Shown here: positions 28,644-38,806 of the stretch, in pieces
Layout: each line of letters starts with the position of its first letter
Position numbering within the stretch: the stretch's first letter is position 1
From: CBDCWT01 sp965223305
GTDB lineage: Bacteria; Planctomycetota; Planctomycetia; Pirellulales; Pirellulaceae
Length of the DNA stretch: 64,000 nucleotides
Assembly (NCBI GenBank): GCA_965223305.1
Contig: CBDCWT010000046.1
Span: forward strand, 1 to 64,000
Direction: 5' to 3'
Notes under the pieces: model-generated
What the model saw: only the letters and a program-made list of their open reading frames with translations
Told to the model about the DNA's origin: nothing
The model's database searches: none
Position numbers and translations under genes: made by a program

Positions 28644-30251
28644 TCACTTGTTCGTCTTTTTCGCTGAGAGTGGCTTTTTGAGTGCTCGACCATATTGACC
28701 GATGATTCGCCATCCGTCGTTTGATTTGCCCACGACAAATACGCACGCACCCTTCCTGATTTCCTTTCCGTCACCGTCCAATCTGGAAAAGGTGTAGTCG
28801 GCAAATGCCAGATAATCACTCAGTACATACACGTCCAATTCGTTTCTTACAGATCGCTTCCATCTCTGTTCTTTGATTTGTGCGAGAAGTGCCGCGAACC
28901 AATTCTCAACGTCTTGAGGTGTCGAGTGAATTCCTCTTGAGTTGTGCTGTGGAGCGGCAACGGTCTTCTTGGAAATCGCCTTGGCATCGGAAGCGTTGAA
29001 CAGCCGTTGATGTTCCTCAATCAATTCCCTCACCCCCTTGGCCTGCGAGCCGCCTGCTGACACGAGAGATGAAAGAAGGTCTTTGTCCTCGTCGTAGGCG
29101 TACATCGCAGTAATTCGCCAACCGTGATCTGATTTGCTGACAACATACACGACCGAGAATGTTCCAATCTGGCGGCCGTCAGCGCGTTCACGAGTAAAGT
29201 GGTAGTCAACCATTGCCAAGTTCTTGGTCAGGGCGTATGCGTCCAGTGAATTTGTAACCGAGCGAACCCATTGGTGCTCTTCGGTGAGTTTCTCAGAAAT
29301 CGTGAAGAAGAAGTCTTCAACATCATTGGCTGTCGACAGGTTTCTGTATTTGCCGTTTGCTTTTCTGATGTGCAACGGAGAACCCATCGTTTGCAGGGAG
29401 ATCGTTTTCGCATTCGACATGTTGAAATGCCGCAAATGCTCGGCGACCAATGCCCTAGCTTGTGTCGCCTGAAGCTCCTCGTTGCTGACGACGCGATCAG
29501 TCCCGAAAATGCGACTGCCTTCGGGTAGCTGCAATTGTTTCCGTTCCTGAAATCTCTTTCTGGATTCCGGTTCTCGCTTCGAGGCGCGAGTTTCGACCCA
29601 CCGCTCAGCTGTGGGATACCAGGCGATTCTCAAGAGTTCACCATGCTGCTCTGACTCCGTCCGGGCTCGAAACAACGCAATCGTGTCTGCTCCCCAGTAG
29701 CATTCCCACGTCCTCCACGCCTCTTTGCTGAGTTGTATGGCCTTGGGAATATTTTCCGAACTAAATCGCTGCTCACGATGCGTGTAATAACCGTGGCCTG
29801 TGGGAATACTCAGCCCATTCTCAAGAAAGATGGGGTCAAAGTTCCGAGTCGTGGCCTTCTCGATTCCATCGACGCGACTGATTGCCGCGTCAAGTGCCTC
29901 GGATTTTATGGCATCCTTCGGCCAGGCGAACATGATGATGAATTGGTCGTCCGCCATCTGGGGAATCTCGACCGGCCGTTCACGAATTTCAGACGCTTTC
30001 GCCAAAATTGGATGTTTCGGGTCTGGCAGTTCCTCAGGCGGAGTCCAGATCGCGTAGAGTAATCCTCCTGCCTGCTCCACCTTCGGCATAACGTCGGACT
30101 GAATCTTCTCCAGGACATCCGCCTTGCTTGTTTCAATATGTGTTCTTGTGAAGGCGTAACTTGAATCATCCGCTTCCCCTGCATTGGCCAGGCCAATGAA
30201 CGAAAGCATGACGATTGCCTTGGCAGCCGAAAGCAGGCGTGGATGAAGCAT
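28644..30251 (-). CDS. Secreted NIPSNAP-like plus tandem SnoaL-like protein
   Basis: 535 aa from the ATG at 30251, which begins a clean signal peptide (MLHPRLLSAAKAIVMLSFIG). The open frame extends a further 190 codons upstream, but that part overlaps a transposase remnant on the other strand and has no protein features. Residues about 30-265 resemble a dimeric alpha-beta-barrel (NIPSNAP-like) domain. The C-terminal half contains two SnoaL/NTF2-like domains in tandem: the first has LVAEHLRHFNMSNAKTISL and VVYVVSKSDHGWRITAMYAY, the second LIEEHQRLFNASDAKAIS and VFVVGKSNDGWRIIGQYG. The pair is an obvious internal duplication. The reaction, if any, is unknown. Confidence 0.72.
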   Translation of the reverse strand: MLHPRLLSAAKAIVMLSFIGLANAGEADDSSYAFTRTHIETSKADVLEKIQSDVMPKVEQAGGLLYAIWTPPEELPDPKHPILAKASEIRERPVEIPQMADDQFIIMFAWPKDAIKSEALDAAISRVDGIEKATTRNFDPIFLENGLSIPTGHGYYTHREQRFSSENIPKAIQLSKEAWRTWECYWGADTIALFRARTESEQHGELLRIAWYPTAERWVETRASKREPESRKRFQERKQLQLPEGSRIFGTDRVVSNEELQATQARALVAEHLRHFNMSNAKTISLQTMGSPLHIRKANGKYRNLSTANDVEDFFFTISEKLTEEHQWVRSVTNSLDAYALTKNLAMVDYHFTRERADGRQIGTFSVVYVVSKSDHGWRITAMYAYDEDKDLLSSLVSAGGSQAKGVRELIEEHQRLFNASDAKAISKKTVAAPQHNSRGIHSTPQDVENWFAALLAQIKEQRWKRSVRNELDVYVLSDYLAFADYTFSRLDGDGKEIRKGACVFVVGKSNDGWRIIGQYGRALKKPLSAKKTNK

Positions 30252-30440
30252 AGTTGTTGAACTCTTTTGACTTGGTTCAGTCGGCGCAACTCTTGGAGTA
30301 GGGCACCGGTGCAGGAACTCCCGGATCACGTTCAAAAGTGCGATTTCTTCCCAGAGGATGATGGTTCCCATGATACCAGGTCGTTCCTGCCAAACCAGCT
30401 TGTCAGTGCCTTTAGATGTCGTCCTCAACCTGAGGGAACT

Positions 30441-30655
30441 GGCAGCGACACGCGGCGATATGGCTATCGACGTTTGCATATTCTGCTTCGTCGAGAAGGC
30501 TGGCAAGTGAACGCGAAGCGGGTGTATCGACTGTACCGTGAAGAAAACCTGAGTTTGAGGACCAAGACCCCGAAGCGCCGAGTGAGCTGTCGAACACGTG
30601 TCAATCGCCCTGACGCGACTTGCATCAACGATTGTTGGGCGATGGATTCTATGGA
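30441..30655 (+). pseudogene. IS3-family transposase (OrfB) fragment
   Basis: About 70 codons read RRYGYRRLHILLRREGWQVN, AKRVYRLYREENLSLRTKTP and end DCWAMD, the segment just before the first catalytic Asp of the IS3/IS407-type OrfB transposase. Nothing before or after belongs to the family, and no OrfA or terminal repeats are seen. It is a scrap left by deletion inside the 709-bp gap upstream of the gene at 28644; 30656-30960 holds no other feature. Confidence 0.82.
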
Positions 30656-30960
30656 CGATGAGCTGTTCGATGCCGCCGAAGCCGATGTCGACGGCGATGG
30701 GCATCCCGACTTGTTGGTCAAGAGTGCTCGACCAAAGCGCCATTCCCGGAGTCGCTGGCCTAGCCAGCTCAGCGAGACTCACACCTACCGGAAATCCACA
30801 GTATCCCGGCTCCTTCAGCGACATTCATGAGGCACAGGACTGACGCAGGCAAGTTACGCTGAAAATGGGCTCGCGCGCAGTTTACGGTATCTTACGGGAA
30901 CCAGAATCAGGGGTTGATGCGAAGACGCGAACTCCTCTGCGTTCAGTCGGCAAAGCACGT

Positions 30961-33900
30961 TCAATCGTTCTCAGCGACGGGCGTTCCATCCAAGTACTGG
31001 ATTCGGTAGTTGGCCCACGAGAACAGTGTGTTTGTTCCCGGGACGAGTTTGAGCGTATTGCCCGGCGTGACATAGCACTGGGCACCATGGGTCAATAGGC
31101 GCGCGCCATTGTCTGGGTTCCAAACGGTGAGTGTGGAGTTGCCCAGGGGATTGTCCTGACGAAGTGAGACCAGTCGCGTTCCATTCGCTGTCCAGCCGAA
31201 GGCTTCCTCCTGATCGATCCCCGATATTGACTGTCGAATCACGCCTTCATCGAGATTCCACAGGTCGAGCGATTCGGATGTCTGGACGGCGATCTCATTG
31301 CTGCCTGGCCGAAATGCGAGCCGCGAGGGAAAAGGACCGTTTCTATCTGGCGGCATCGGAGGATCTATCGGCAGCTTGTGCAGGCGTTTCATATCGCTGG
31401 TCGAGTAGATTGACAAATACCGCTGACCGTGACCGTCCTTCCGTTCGTAGTAGGCGACGCCAAGTTGTTGGCCATCTTCGGAAAAAGCGATCGATTTGGA
31501 CCGTGGCACCACGATCGAATGGGAAGTTTGCTTCTCCTGAACATCCCAGAAGACCAGTCGGTCCGTTTGCGGCTGGCCCTTTTCCCTGCTGCGCGTGACG
31601 ACCAGCAGCCAGTCTTGCTTCGGCACAAATCGGGCGGCAACAATTCTTCTGTTGTCTTCTTGGAGGCGGACCGTGGCATATCGTGAAGAATCACGCAGGT
31701 CCCAGACGGTCATTACTTTGGGCGAGCGTGAAGTGACTCTGCTCGCCGGTTCATTTGCGATCCTCAACGCGAGGAATCGACCATCGTCTCGGATGTCAGA
31801 GGTTGAGCTGGATACCTGTGTGGAGGCCTCCATGCGTGGAAAACGGAGTGCAGCGGCGTTCCCTGAATGGTCACGCGTTTTGATCAGTTCGTACACGTCA
31901 TCTTTCCGCTTTTTCTTCATGTCAAACCACGCCACCCTCGTGCCGCTGGCGGACACAAAGTAGTTGGTGCCAGACATGGAAAGGCTGTCTCTTTGCTGAA
32001 AAGTAGGCTCCTGAAGCGATGGTGTCTTCCAGCTCACGCGCTGACCGTCCTCCGTCACGGCTTCAACGGATTGCTCGTCGACGGAAATTTGAATGTCGCG
32101 AACGGAGTGGTCAACCGTATCCGCACGGCGAACACCAGGTTGACGTGGGGTAACCAATGGTTCAATCGCGGCCAATTTCTTGCCGTCGCTGACTCGAAAG
32201 ATGTCGCCCCCTTGATCAAGAATCACCTTGTTGTTGGAGCTGAAGGTCAGAGGCATCTGCTCGGCATAGTCAACATAATTGACTTCCCGACTGAAGACTC
32301 TCTCGCCGGAGTCGACGTCCCATATCCATAATGCGGGGCGATCGGCATGGAGCAGATTGACGCCGGACAGAGCAATCAGACTGCTGTCGTTAGAAAACGT
32401 TGGCGTGACAGTACCCAATCGATCGAGGTCGAAGCGGGAACGAAAGAAATGAGGCATTGCGACGGCCAGATACTGCCCAGGATCGAGGACAATATCACGA
32501 ACCTTGTCACCGCTGGCGACGTCCCACACCGAGACTGTAAACCGCAACGGATCGGAAGACTCGCCTGCAGCGAAGGTCAGCATTCGAGATCCGTCGGGAC
32601 TGATGACCAAGCTATTGGAGGTGTTTGTGTTGGGGAATTCCTTTTGGGAGTGAATCGAGCCGGTTTCGGTGTCCCAGAGCACGAGAGTTCCTGAGTGAGC
32701 TGGTTGAGGGTCGGGAATCTTCATTCCCTGAGCCTTAAAGCTTTCAATTTGTGCAGGACTCGGCGAAGTCCAAAGTGCCGGTCGCGGTCTTGCAAAACTG
32801 ACCAGGTACTTTCCGGTGGGACTGAAGTCGAAATGATCGCCCACGCCCATCAGCGGCACGGCCGGGTTCTCGGGCAGCGGCAGTGTCCTGCGTTTTTGGC
32901 TATCGATGTCAATGAGTTCAACTTTGTTTTTCGGTCCATTCCAGACGAGTTCGAGTTTTCTTTTCGGTCCATGCCAGATCGCTACCTGCTTTCCATTTGG
33001 CGAAAGAGCAAACTTGGTGCGAGCGGATGGCACCTCAATCGACCAGATCTCCCGCTTTTGTTGACAATCGTAGACAGCGGCTTTCACAGTTGTGCCGCTA
33101 TCGGCGCCGCTTATGCCCCAGCGAACGAGGATTCGGCTTCCATTCTCGGAAGCCGACACGTACCGGTGATTAGGATCGTAACCCCACCCCTTAGGAATGG
33201 AGGCGAGATACTCAGACCAATCTGTTTTTCCGATTGTTTGAGGCAGTCGACATTGCCGTCTTAAGAAATGGTACCCAAAGTCGCGCAGATCCTCTGCTCC
33301 CTTTTCCGGTCGCAGCGAATCCAGAATACCAATTCCATCGGTCACCCGTCCGGTATCGATATGCCAGCCAGCCATTGAAAGTCTTGCCGCGTAAACGGAT
33401 TGCTGCAGCCGTTCGTTTGCCGCCTGTTTCTCATCCGTCCGCCGTCGTTCGGCAATCGCAACCTGCTTGGCAGCCTCGGTCTCTTTGGCCTGCAGCCAGA
33501 CGGCTCCAACGCCCAGTGATGAAACCAACAGCAACAACGAAGCGGCAACGACATAGGTCAGCTTGCGTCGTACTTCGGCCTGTTTGAGCTTTCGTTCGAC
33601 GGATGCAAGGTGTTCGCTAATCCGGGTCGCAATCACACCGGCATCGCGAAGTCGCTTTTCCGGTTCAGCAGCGAGGCACGCCAGAGCCAAATCAACCAGG
33701 TCCTGCCCGGCGCTGCATTCGTGCAGGCGACGATGGCAATCATCCAGATCGCCACTCGTCGCTTTGCGCAGAATGCTTCTTCCGTCGTCGCCGATGTAGG
33801 GAGGGCTGCCTGTCAGGATTTCGCAAAGGATGGCGCCGAGACCGAACACGTCGGCACGCTCATCCAGCAAGTCCGTCTTTCCCATCGCTTGCTCGGGAGG

Positions 33901-34755
33901 CATGTAAGCCGGAGTCCCCATGACGCTGCCGGCGCGCGTTTGACTTCCCACATCGGGATTGCCATCGAGTGTTTGGCTTCCTCCGCTGCGAATCGTTTCG
34001 ATGATACTGACGTTGGCCTGTTTACTGGCTGCCTTGGTTTCATCGGCAATTCCACCGGATCGCAGCACCTTGGCCAGCCCCCAGTCCATCACTTGCACTT
34101 CGCCGAAAGCGCCGACCATGATGTTGGCGGGCTTCAAGTCACGATGAATGACACCTCGACTATGAGCGTAAGCCATCGTTTGGCAAATCTGTTCAAAGAT
34201 GCCGATCAACTTAGCCCGATCCGCATCAACACTGCTTCTTGCATCGAGCAAGGCAGCGAGCGTTTTTCCCTTTACCAGCTTCATCGTGAAGAAGGGTCGC
34301 TGATCCTCAAATCGTCCCAACTCGTAAACCGGCGCGATGCCCGGGTGCTGGAGCTGTCCGCCGATCTGGGCCTCTTCGACGAATCGCTGGATGACTTCCG
34401 GTTTCTCGATATGCTTGTCGAGCAGCACCTTGACGGCCAGGTCGCGCCCCAGATCCGTATCGCGACCTCTGAGTATCCGTCCCATGCCACCGACTGCAAT
34501 TTCACCATCAATTCGGTAGCGGGATTGCGCGTCGGCCTTGAATTCAGCAGCCGCATCGGGCCTCACCACAGGCTCGATCGCGACTTCCTCAGGAGAGTCC
34601 CGCAAGGTGACTTGGGGAACGGTTTGCATCAGGCGCCCTAACGACTGCAGCACACTTTGGCTGCAAGTCGCCGCATCGGCGTCTTGCTCAGCTCCAAATG
34701 CGAGTCCCAAGCAGGCATCCAGTGAATCGTCTTGCGACGCGGATGAATCGGACAT
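30961..34755 (-). CDS. Membrane Ser/Thr kinase with WD40-like C-terminus
   Basis: 1264 aa from the ATG at 34755, chosen because AAAGGAT lies just upstream. The kinase domain begins near residue 79 (YRIDGEIAVGGMGRILRG) with LAVKVLLDKH, HRDLKPANIMV near 198 and, in place of DFG, DWG (VMDWGLAKVL), a variant usual in this planctomycete subgroup. GTPAYMPPEQA follows. A membrane helix lies at about 402-425, then a long helical stretch (TEAAKQVAIAERRRTDEK) and a beta-propeller-like C-terminal 750 residues with repeated LALSPNGK/FSPTGKYLVS-type blades. It is downstream of the sigma factor at 35692 on the same strand (253-bp gap). It lacks the zinc motif found in three other kinases here. Confidence 0.91.
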   Translation of the reverse strand: MSDSSASQDDSLDACLGLAFGAEQDADAATCSQSVLQSLGRLMQTVPQVTLRDSPEEVAIEPVVRPDAAAEFKADAQSRYRIDGEIAVGGMGRILRGRDTDLGRDLAVKVLLDKHIEKPEVIQRFVEEAQIGGQLQHPGIAPVYELGRFEDQRPFFTMKLVKGKTLAALLDARSSVDADRAKLIGIFEQICQTMAYAHSRGVIHRDLKPANIMVGAFGEVQVMDWGLAKVLRSGGIADETKAASKQANVSIIETIRSGGSQTLDGNPDVGSQTRAGSVMGTPAYMPPEQAMGKTDLLDERADVFGLGAILCEILTGSPPYIGDDGRSILRKATSGDLDDCHRRLHECSAGQDLVDLALACLAAEPEKRLRDAGVIATRISEHLASVERKLKQAEVRRKLTYVVAASLLLLVSSLGVGAVWLQAKETEAAKQVAIAERRRTDEKQAANERLQQSVYAARLSMAGWHIDTGRVTDGIGILDSLRPEKGAEDLRDFGYHFLRRQCRLPQTIGKTDWSEYLASIPKGWGYDPNHRYVSASENGSRILVRWGISGADSGTTVKAAVYDCQQKREIWSIEVPSARTKFALSPNGKQVAIWHGPKRKLELVWNGPKNKVELIDIDSQKRRTLPLPENPAVPLMGVGDHFDFSPTGKYLVSFARPRPALWTSPSPAQIESFKAQGMKIPDPQPAHSGTLVLWDTETGSIHSQKEFPNTNTSNSLVISPDGSRMLTFAAGESSDPLRFTVSVWDVASGDKVRDIVLDPGQYLAVAMPHFFRSRFDLDRLGTVTPTFSNDSSLIALSGVNLLHADRPALWIWDVDSGERVFSREVNYVDYAEQMPLTFSSNNKVILDQGGDIFRVSDGKKLAAIEPLVTPRQPGVRRADTVDHSVRDIQISVDEQSVEAVTEDGQRVSWKTPSLQEPTFQQRDSLSMSGTNYFVSASGTRVAWFDMKKKRKDDVYELIKTRDHSGNAAALRFPRMEASTQVSSSTSDIRDDGRFLALRIANEPASRVTSRSPKVMTVWDLRDSSRYATVRLQEDNRRIVAARFVPKQDWLLVVTRSREKGQPQTDRLVFWDVQEKQTSHSIVVPRSKSIAFSEDGQQLGVAYYERKDGHGQRYLSIYSTSDMKRLHKLPIDPPMPPDRNGPFPSRLAFRPGSNEIAVQTSESLDLWNLDEGVIRQSISGIDQEEAFGWTANGTRLVSLRQDNPLGNSTLTVWNPDNGARLLTHGAQCYVTPGNTLKLVPGTNTLFSWANYRIQYLDGTPVAEND

Positions 34756-35008
34756 GGTGTTATCCTTTGCAGGCAAACATTTATCGAGAGAGAGCCAATC
34801 AGACTCGCTGTTCTACACGCAAAAACCGGCTCTATTGCTGGGTAGCAGCTCAATACGTTTTCGCGCAAGTTTTTTTCAAAAAGGCGAGAATAATCTCGGC
34901 CTGGCCATCGGACGCATCGTTGGAACCGGCGGCAACCATTACGAATTGCATCGCCGAACAACTCGCTGACGAGTTGCATGCGGGCGCAAGCCCCGCCGCT
35001 TGCGAGGG

Positions 35009-35692
35009 TTACGTCGACAGCAGCTGCATGACCAACTTTATCTCATCCTCAATTTCAGCATCGGTCCCTGAATGATTGAAACGGATGACTTCGCGCATTG
35101 CTGTGCGAAACTCGTCGCGAGCTTTCGCGTATTCTCGATGGAGGATGGCAGCATCGACATTCCACTCGTCCGCAATATGGCGGATGGGAAGCCCGTGCTG
35201 AAACCGCATGGTTAACAACTCGACTCGGCGCAGAGCGGATTCGCCTTTCTGTTTCGCGTTCTCGCGATGCTTCTCACCAGCCTGCTTGATGATCATTCTC
35301 GCCCAAGCACGATCGAACACCACCGATAGGGACGGGTCATCTGCAGCAATCTCAACATCGCTTAAGCTCGCTCCCGGTTGATTGCGAGGTACTGCCAGTC
35401 TCTTTTCAAAATTGCGTGCCGAATTGCGGACCAACCCAAACAGATAGGCTCGAAAGCTGGTGGTAATGTCTTTGCCAACCCGTTTCAACGGACTGTTGTC
35501 ACGAAAGCACTCGACAAAGACTTCTTGTGTAGCGTCATCGATATACCCGCGCATCAGCGGACTCGACCAACGTGCTTTTAAGTAGGTTCGCACGGCCAAC
35601 ATGTAGCTGCGAGCAAACTCTTCCCGCGCGTTCGGGTGGCCCTCCGCCGCTTCGCGGATTACGGTCCAGCAGGTTGTGTTGAGGTCAGACAT
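35009..35692 (-). CDS. ECF-type RNA polymerase sigma factor
   Basis: 227 aa. Region 2 reads YIDDATQEVFVECF and SFRAYLFGLVRNSARNFEK. A longer linker than in the other three sigma factors follows (WARMIIKQAGEKHRENAKQK). Region 4 has MRFQHGLPIRHIADEW as helix-turn-helix, then HREYAKARDEFR. This belongs to a different ECF subgroup from those at 3253, 11225 and 47440, consistent with its partner kinase lacking the zinc motif. The kinase gene begins 253 bp downstream. Confidence 0.9.
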   Translation of the reverse strand: MSDLNTTCWTVIREAAEGHPNAREEFARSYMLAVRTYLKARWSSPLMRGYIDDATQEVFVECFRDNSPLKRVGKDITTSFRAYLFGLVRNSARNFEKRLAVPRNQPGASLSDVEIAADDPSLSVVFDRAWARMIIKQAGEKHRENAKQKGESALRRVELLTMRFQHGLPIRHIADEWNVDAAILHREYAKARDEFRTAMREVIRFNHSGTDAEIEDEIKLVMQLLST

Positions 35693-35770
35693 TCAGGCTA
35701 TAGTAACACGTTCTCCAGCAGTGACCATGATTGTAGATGTTGTGCTTGCCGCCTGACTTGAATCTGCTAA

Positions 35771-35947
35771 CCCGGATTATTCATGAAGATCGTGGCGAGA
35801 GGTTGTAAGTACGTTCGTGGCAAGGAAGGCGAGCCATTCTTCCGCAGGCGTATTGAAGCAATACGTCGAGGGAGAATTGTGAAGCATGACGAAGCCACGG
35901 ATGGACTTACGACCTCGCAGCAGATCGCTCATGAATAATTCGGGCTA
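35771..35947. repeat. MITE-like long palindromic element, copy B (inverse of copy A)
   Basis: Reverse complement of 26-205 with only scattered substitutions. It begins CCCGGATTATTCATGAAG and ends TCATGAATAATTCGGGCTA. Together with copy A it brackets 35.5 kb in inverted orientation. Confidence 0.82.
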
Positions 35948-37109
35948 ACAACCGGACGATCAGCAGCCCGTACAGTTCTGGCGAGTCGTGATGTGCCAGT
36001 CGCAAACGCCGATATCAGCTTGCCGAGATTTCTTGCTTTCGGACGCGTATGGAAGTTCTGTAAGAATCGCCTTCCGCGACATGTGGCCACACCGTAGACC
36101 GCAATGCCATTATGCAAAGGCGCATGAACAGCCCTTGCCAATTCGGACTTTGACCCTGATTCGTACAGGCGGTTGCATCACCCGCCATCAGATTGCCTTT
36201 AACGTGGGCACGGAGGTGAAACAACCCGAAGCGACTTGGCGGACGACGGACTTCGATCGTGCCCCGGAGACCTGCGCGCCATCAATCTCGCTCAGTATCG
36301 ATGCGTCCGAGGCCACGTTGTCGTGGACTGAATGGAATTGCGCGAGTCCGATAGCGAAAGAAAGCAGACATAGAGCGAACCCTCCGTCCGCATGGCGAAT
36401 ATCACACGGACGGTTGATCGAGCCCGGGTATTCCATCGATGCTGTTCATGTTTGTCTCCAGCTGCGCCTCGCGTAGCGAGGAGTCATCAATTTGATCGGC
36501 GTATTTTTGGTACTGCTCGCGTTCCCTGACGTATTCGTACAACGGTTGTCGAGTTGTTTGTAAACCTGTGCCATGGTGCGCTTCCAACGAATAGTGCTTC
36601 AGACGTTTCTCCTGACAGTCTACCATTGGTCAAGCGGTTGCGTCTGCCGTGCGTATCGCTCGTTGCAGCAAACAGATCGTAAGCACGATTCGATGTGAGG
36701 GTGGCTGTGCCCGACACAGCACAGCCACGCACTCAGTCGAAAGTCACGGCCCAACTGACCGTGCAGAGTCGACTTGGTATCATGGGGCGCAAAGCTATTC
36801 TGTACGTACGTCAACCGTCGCATCTTTTACCATCGCGCCGCTCCTCGCTAAGAATGTCTAGCCCACACAAAACGCCCACAAACGGCTGCGGCGAGTCGAA
36901 CGGTAGGCTCGATGCCACAACGAATTCAAGGTCGTCGGTTCTCCCCAACTAGCCAAACCTAACTGGCCCCTCGCGGCAAGCGCCGTCCCGTTTAGGAAAG
37001 GACACCCACGACCGCGGCCGACATAGGCTCGTAGCACACCTCGCGCAACTCTCGCCATCGCGATTACCTGGACGTTGGTTCAATATTTTGCCTCCCCACC
37101 CCCCAACAT
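35948..37109. other. Long intergenic region without a supported gene
   Basis: About 1.16 kb. The best frame is 36402-36626 on the minus strand (74 codons with a YVREREQYQKYADQIDDSSL stretch), which looks more protein-like than its surroundings, but it has no family match that I know and no clear start signal. Another minus-strand frame of 82 codons overlaps it. I see no RNA gene or repeat apart from the element that ends at 35947. Confidence 0.4.
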
Positions 37110-38768
37110 TCATTGTGATGACAGGAACAACCTCCGTAGCTCCTCGCCGCGGGCCACCAAGCCGGCGTTTTCCGGCATTCGGAAGGTGAATCGATCTGGC
37201 CGGACGGTGTCAAGCGGCGGGTATTCCACTGTTTTCACGTGCTTGCCCTCGGGCCATCTCGCATAAGCGCATCCACAGCGACGGTAAACCATCAGGCCGG
37301 TTTCCCGATTGAACCAAAACACACGTGTTCGTTGACTCGTGCCCGACACCACTAGCTGCTGTTTCGGGAAGAACCCGTGGATTGGCGCCTTGCCTCCCGT
37401 CGCCGGATCGACCGGGAAATAGCTCGTCATCTTGTCGGTCACGCGGCCGTCAATCCGTTCTCTCCGCACGCTCGACACGGCACTCGAATTCTCCGCGAGG
37501 CGGAGCCAACGTTTGCGATGACGAATGAAAATAGCCGCGTCGTCTCGCAGATTCTGCTTAAGACGGCTGGGCAACACGGTAACTCGATTGCGCGCCGGAA
37601 CCCAAATTGCGGTCCACATGGGTGTGTCGAGGCTCATTGACTCCAACTCGCCGTTTGTGCGAATCTCCTTCCGCCTCCCCAGCCCCTTCGCGGCCCACAC
37701 GTCTTCCACTGAATTGTTGAGTACTCGAGTATCGTCTCTGTAGTGGTACGCCGGCACTTCGGCGAACAGTGACGCCGGGAAAGGCGGTCGTTTGGTCGAA
37801 GCAACATCGAACAACTCCGCGGGAACTTCGTTCAGGACCAGGCAGGCCAGCCCCATCCTTTGCACCAGATCGGGTACTCCTTGCAACGGGGCTTTGCCGC
37901 GGCTGTCCAAGAAATACTCGATCTGACTATGTGCTGGCATCCAAACATTCGGCATCGCCTCCTTGAAGTCGGTATTGACGATTCGCATGGATCTGTCGCC
38001 GATTCGTAGCTCTCGCTTCCGCAAAGCATTGGCGCATTCGACATCGAGCCACAGTTTGTCGGATTCGATCTTCGTGGTTGCATCCGGAGCCGCCTTGTCG
38101 AACTCCACGATGAGGCAGGCGCGACCAGCGACCCGTTCAGTTTCCGGATGGATCCTGTACGAGGACGAACGAAGGATCTCTGGGAGAAACCACGTCTTCC
38201 GGATGCGATCGTTGAACGCACTGCTGGCCGTGGGGTCAAGCGTGGCGAAACCGATGTTCTTCAAGTACCGCGGCGACGGAAGGCACGCCGCGGCCTCTGG
38301 GAGACGCAGAACGCGATATTCGAATGCCGTTCGACTCTTCGTCCTCTCCACAACCGCGTTCTCTCTCCACACTCGCGTGATGTCGCTCACTTTTGAAGGC
38401 GTCTCGCTTCCGTCACGTTCGGCAAGTGAATCACCCATGGGGTGGTGGTCCAGGCCGATGACCCGCAGATATCGCTCGGCGCCACGCAATGCAAAGAGGA
38501 CGTCTTCTTTTCCGGAAAATGCGGGCAACCCCTCTGGAGCTGTTGATTGCCAGGCAACGGCATCCATCGACTCGCCGACGACCGTATCTTGCCGCAGGCG
38601 AAGATGAAGACTGTCGATCCGCTGCCACTGCTTCAGCGCCTGCGCGCCGATCACGTCGAGGGTCGGCTGCCGACCTAGGGCGCGGTTCGCCGAAGTCATC
38701 GCGCAGGCGGCCAGAACACAACTCAATACTCGCTGCATCACCCCATCAGCAGACTGATTTCTGGACAT
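37110..38768 (-). CDS. Secreted hypothetical protein (LolA-like outline)
   Basis: 552 aa from the ATG at 38768, preceded by AGGAG. A signal peptide follows (AVLAACAMTSANRALGRQ region, by about residue 34). The alternation of beta strands and the segments LHLRLRQDTV, FWFNRETGLMVYRR and DRFTFRMPENAG resemble lipoprotein-carrier-type (LolA/DUF) secreted proteins that planctomycetes have in large numbers, but no specific family is certain. It is the last gene of the minus-strand run from 46182, 38 bp after the gene before it. Confidence 0.75.
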   Translation of the reverse strand: MSRNQSADGVMQRVLSCVLAACAMTSANRALGRQPTLDVIGAQALKQWQRIDSLHLRLRQDTVVGESMDAVAWQSTAPEGLPAFSGKEDVLFALRGAERYLRVIGLDHHPMGDSLAERDGSETPSKVSDITRVWRENAVVERTKSRTAFEYRVLRLPEAAACLPSPRYLKNIGFATLDPTASSAFNDRIRKTWFLPEILRSSSYRIHPETERVAGRACLIVEFDKAAPDATTKIESDKLWLDVECANALRKRELRIGDRSMRIVNTDFKEAMPNVWMPAHSQIEYFLDSRGKAPLQGVPDLVQRMGLACLVLNEVPAELFDVASTKRPPFPASLFAEVPAYHYRDDTRVLNNSVEDVWAAKGLGRRKEIRTNGELESMSLDTPMWTAIWVPARNRVTVLPSRLKQNLRDDAAIFIRHRKRWLRLAENSSAVSSVRRERIDGRVTDKMTSYFPVDPATGGKAPIHGFFPKQQLVVSGTSQRTRVFWFNRETGLMVYRRCGCAYARWPEGKHVKTVEYPPLDTVRPDRFTFRMPENAGLVARGEELRRLFLSSQ

Positions 38769-38806
38769 GGCTGAACTCCTGTTTGAGATCCGATGCACGC
38801 CGTGGC

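Noticed and set aside
30252..30824. 190-codon N-terminal extension of the NIPSNAP/SnoaL-like gene
   Set aside because: It overlaps an IS3 transposase fragment on the other strand, lacks protein-like composition, and a signal peptide begins at the ATG at 30251.
30656..30830. Calcium-binding or FG-GAP-type motif (DVDGDGHPDLL) fused to the IS3 fragment
   Set aside because: Only one short motif in a frame with no flanking domain features; probably chance.
26..35947. The two 178-bp elements as att sites of an integrated element
   Set aside because: They are in inverted, not direct, orientation, are self-palindromic, and have no integrase beside them; a MITE explanation is simpler.
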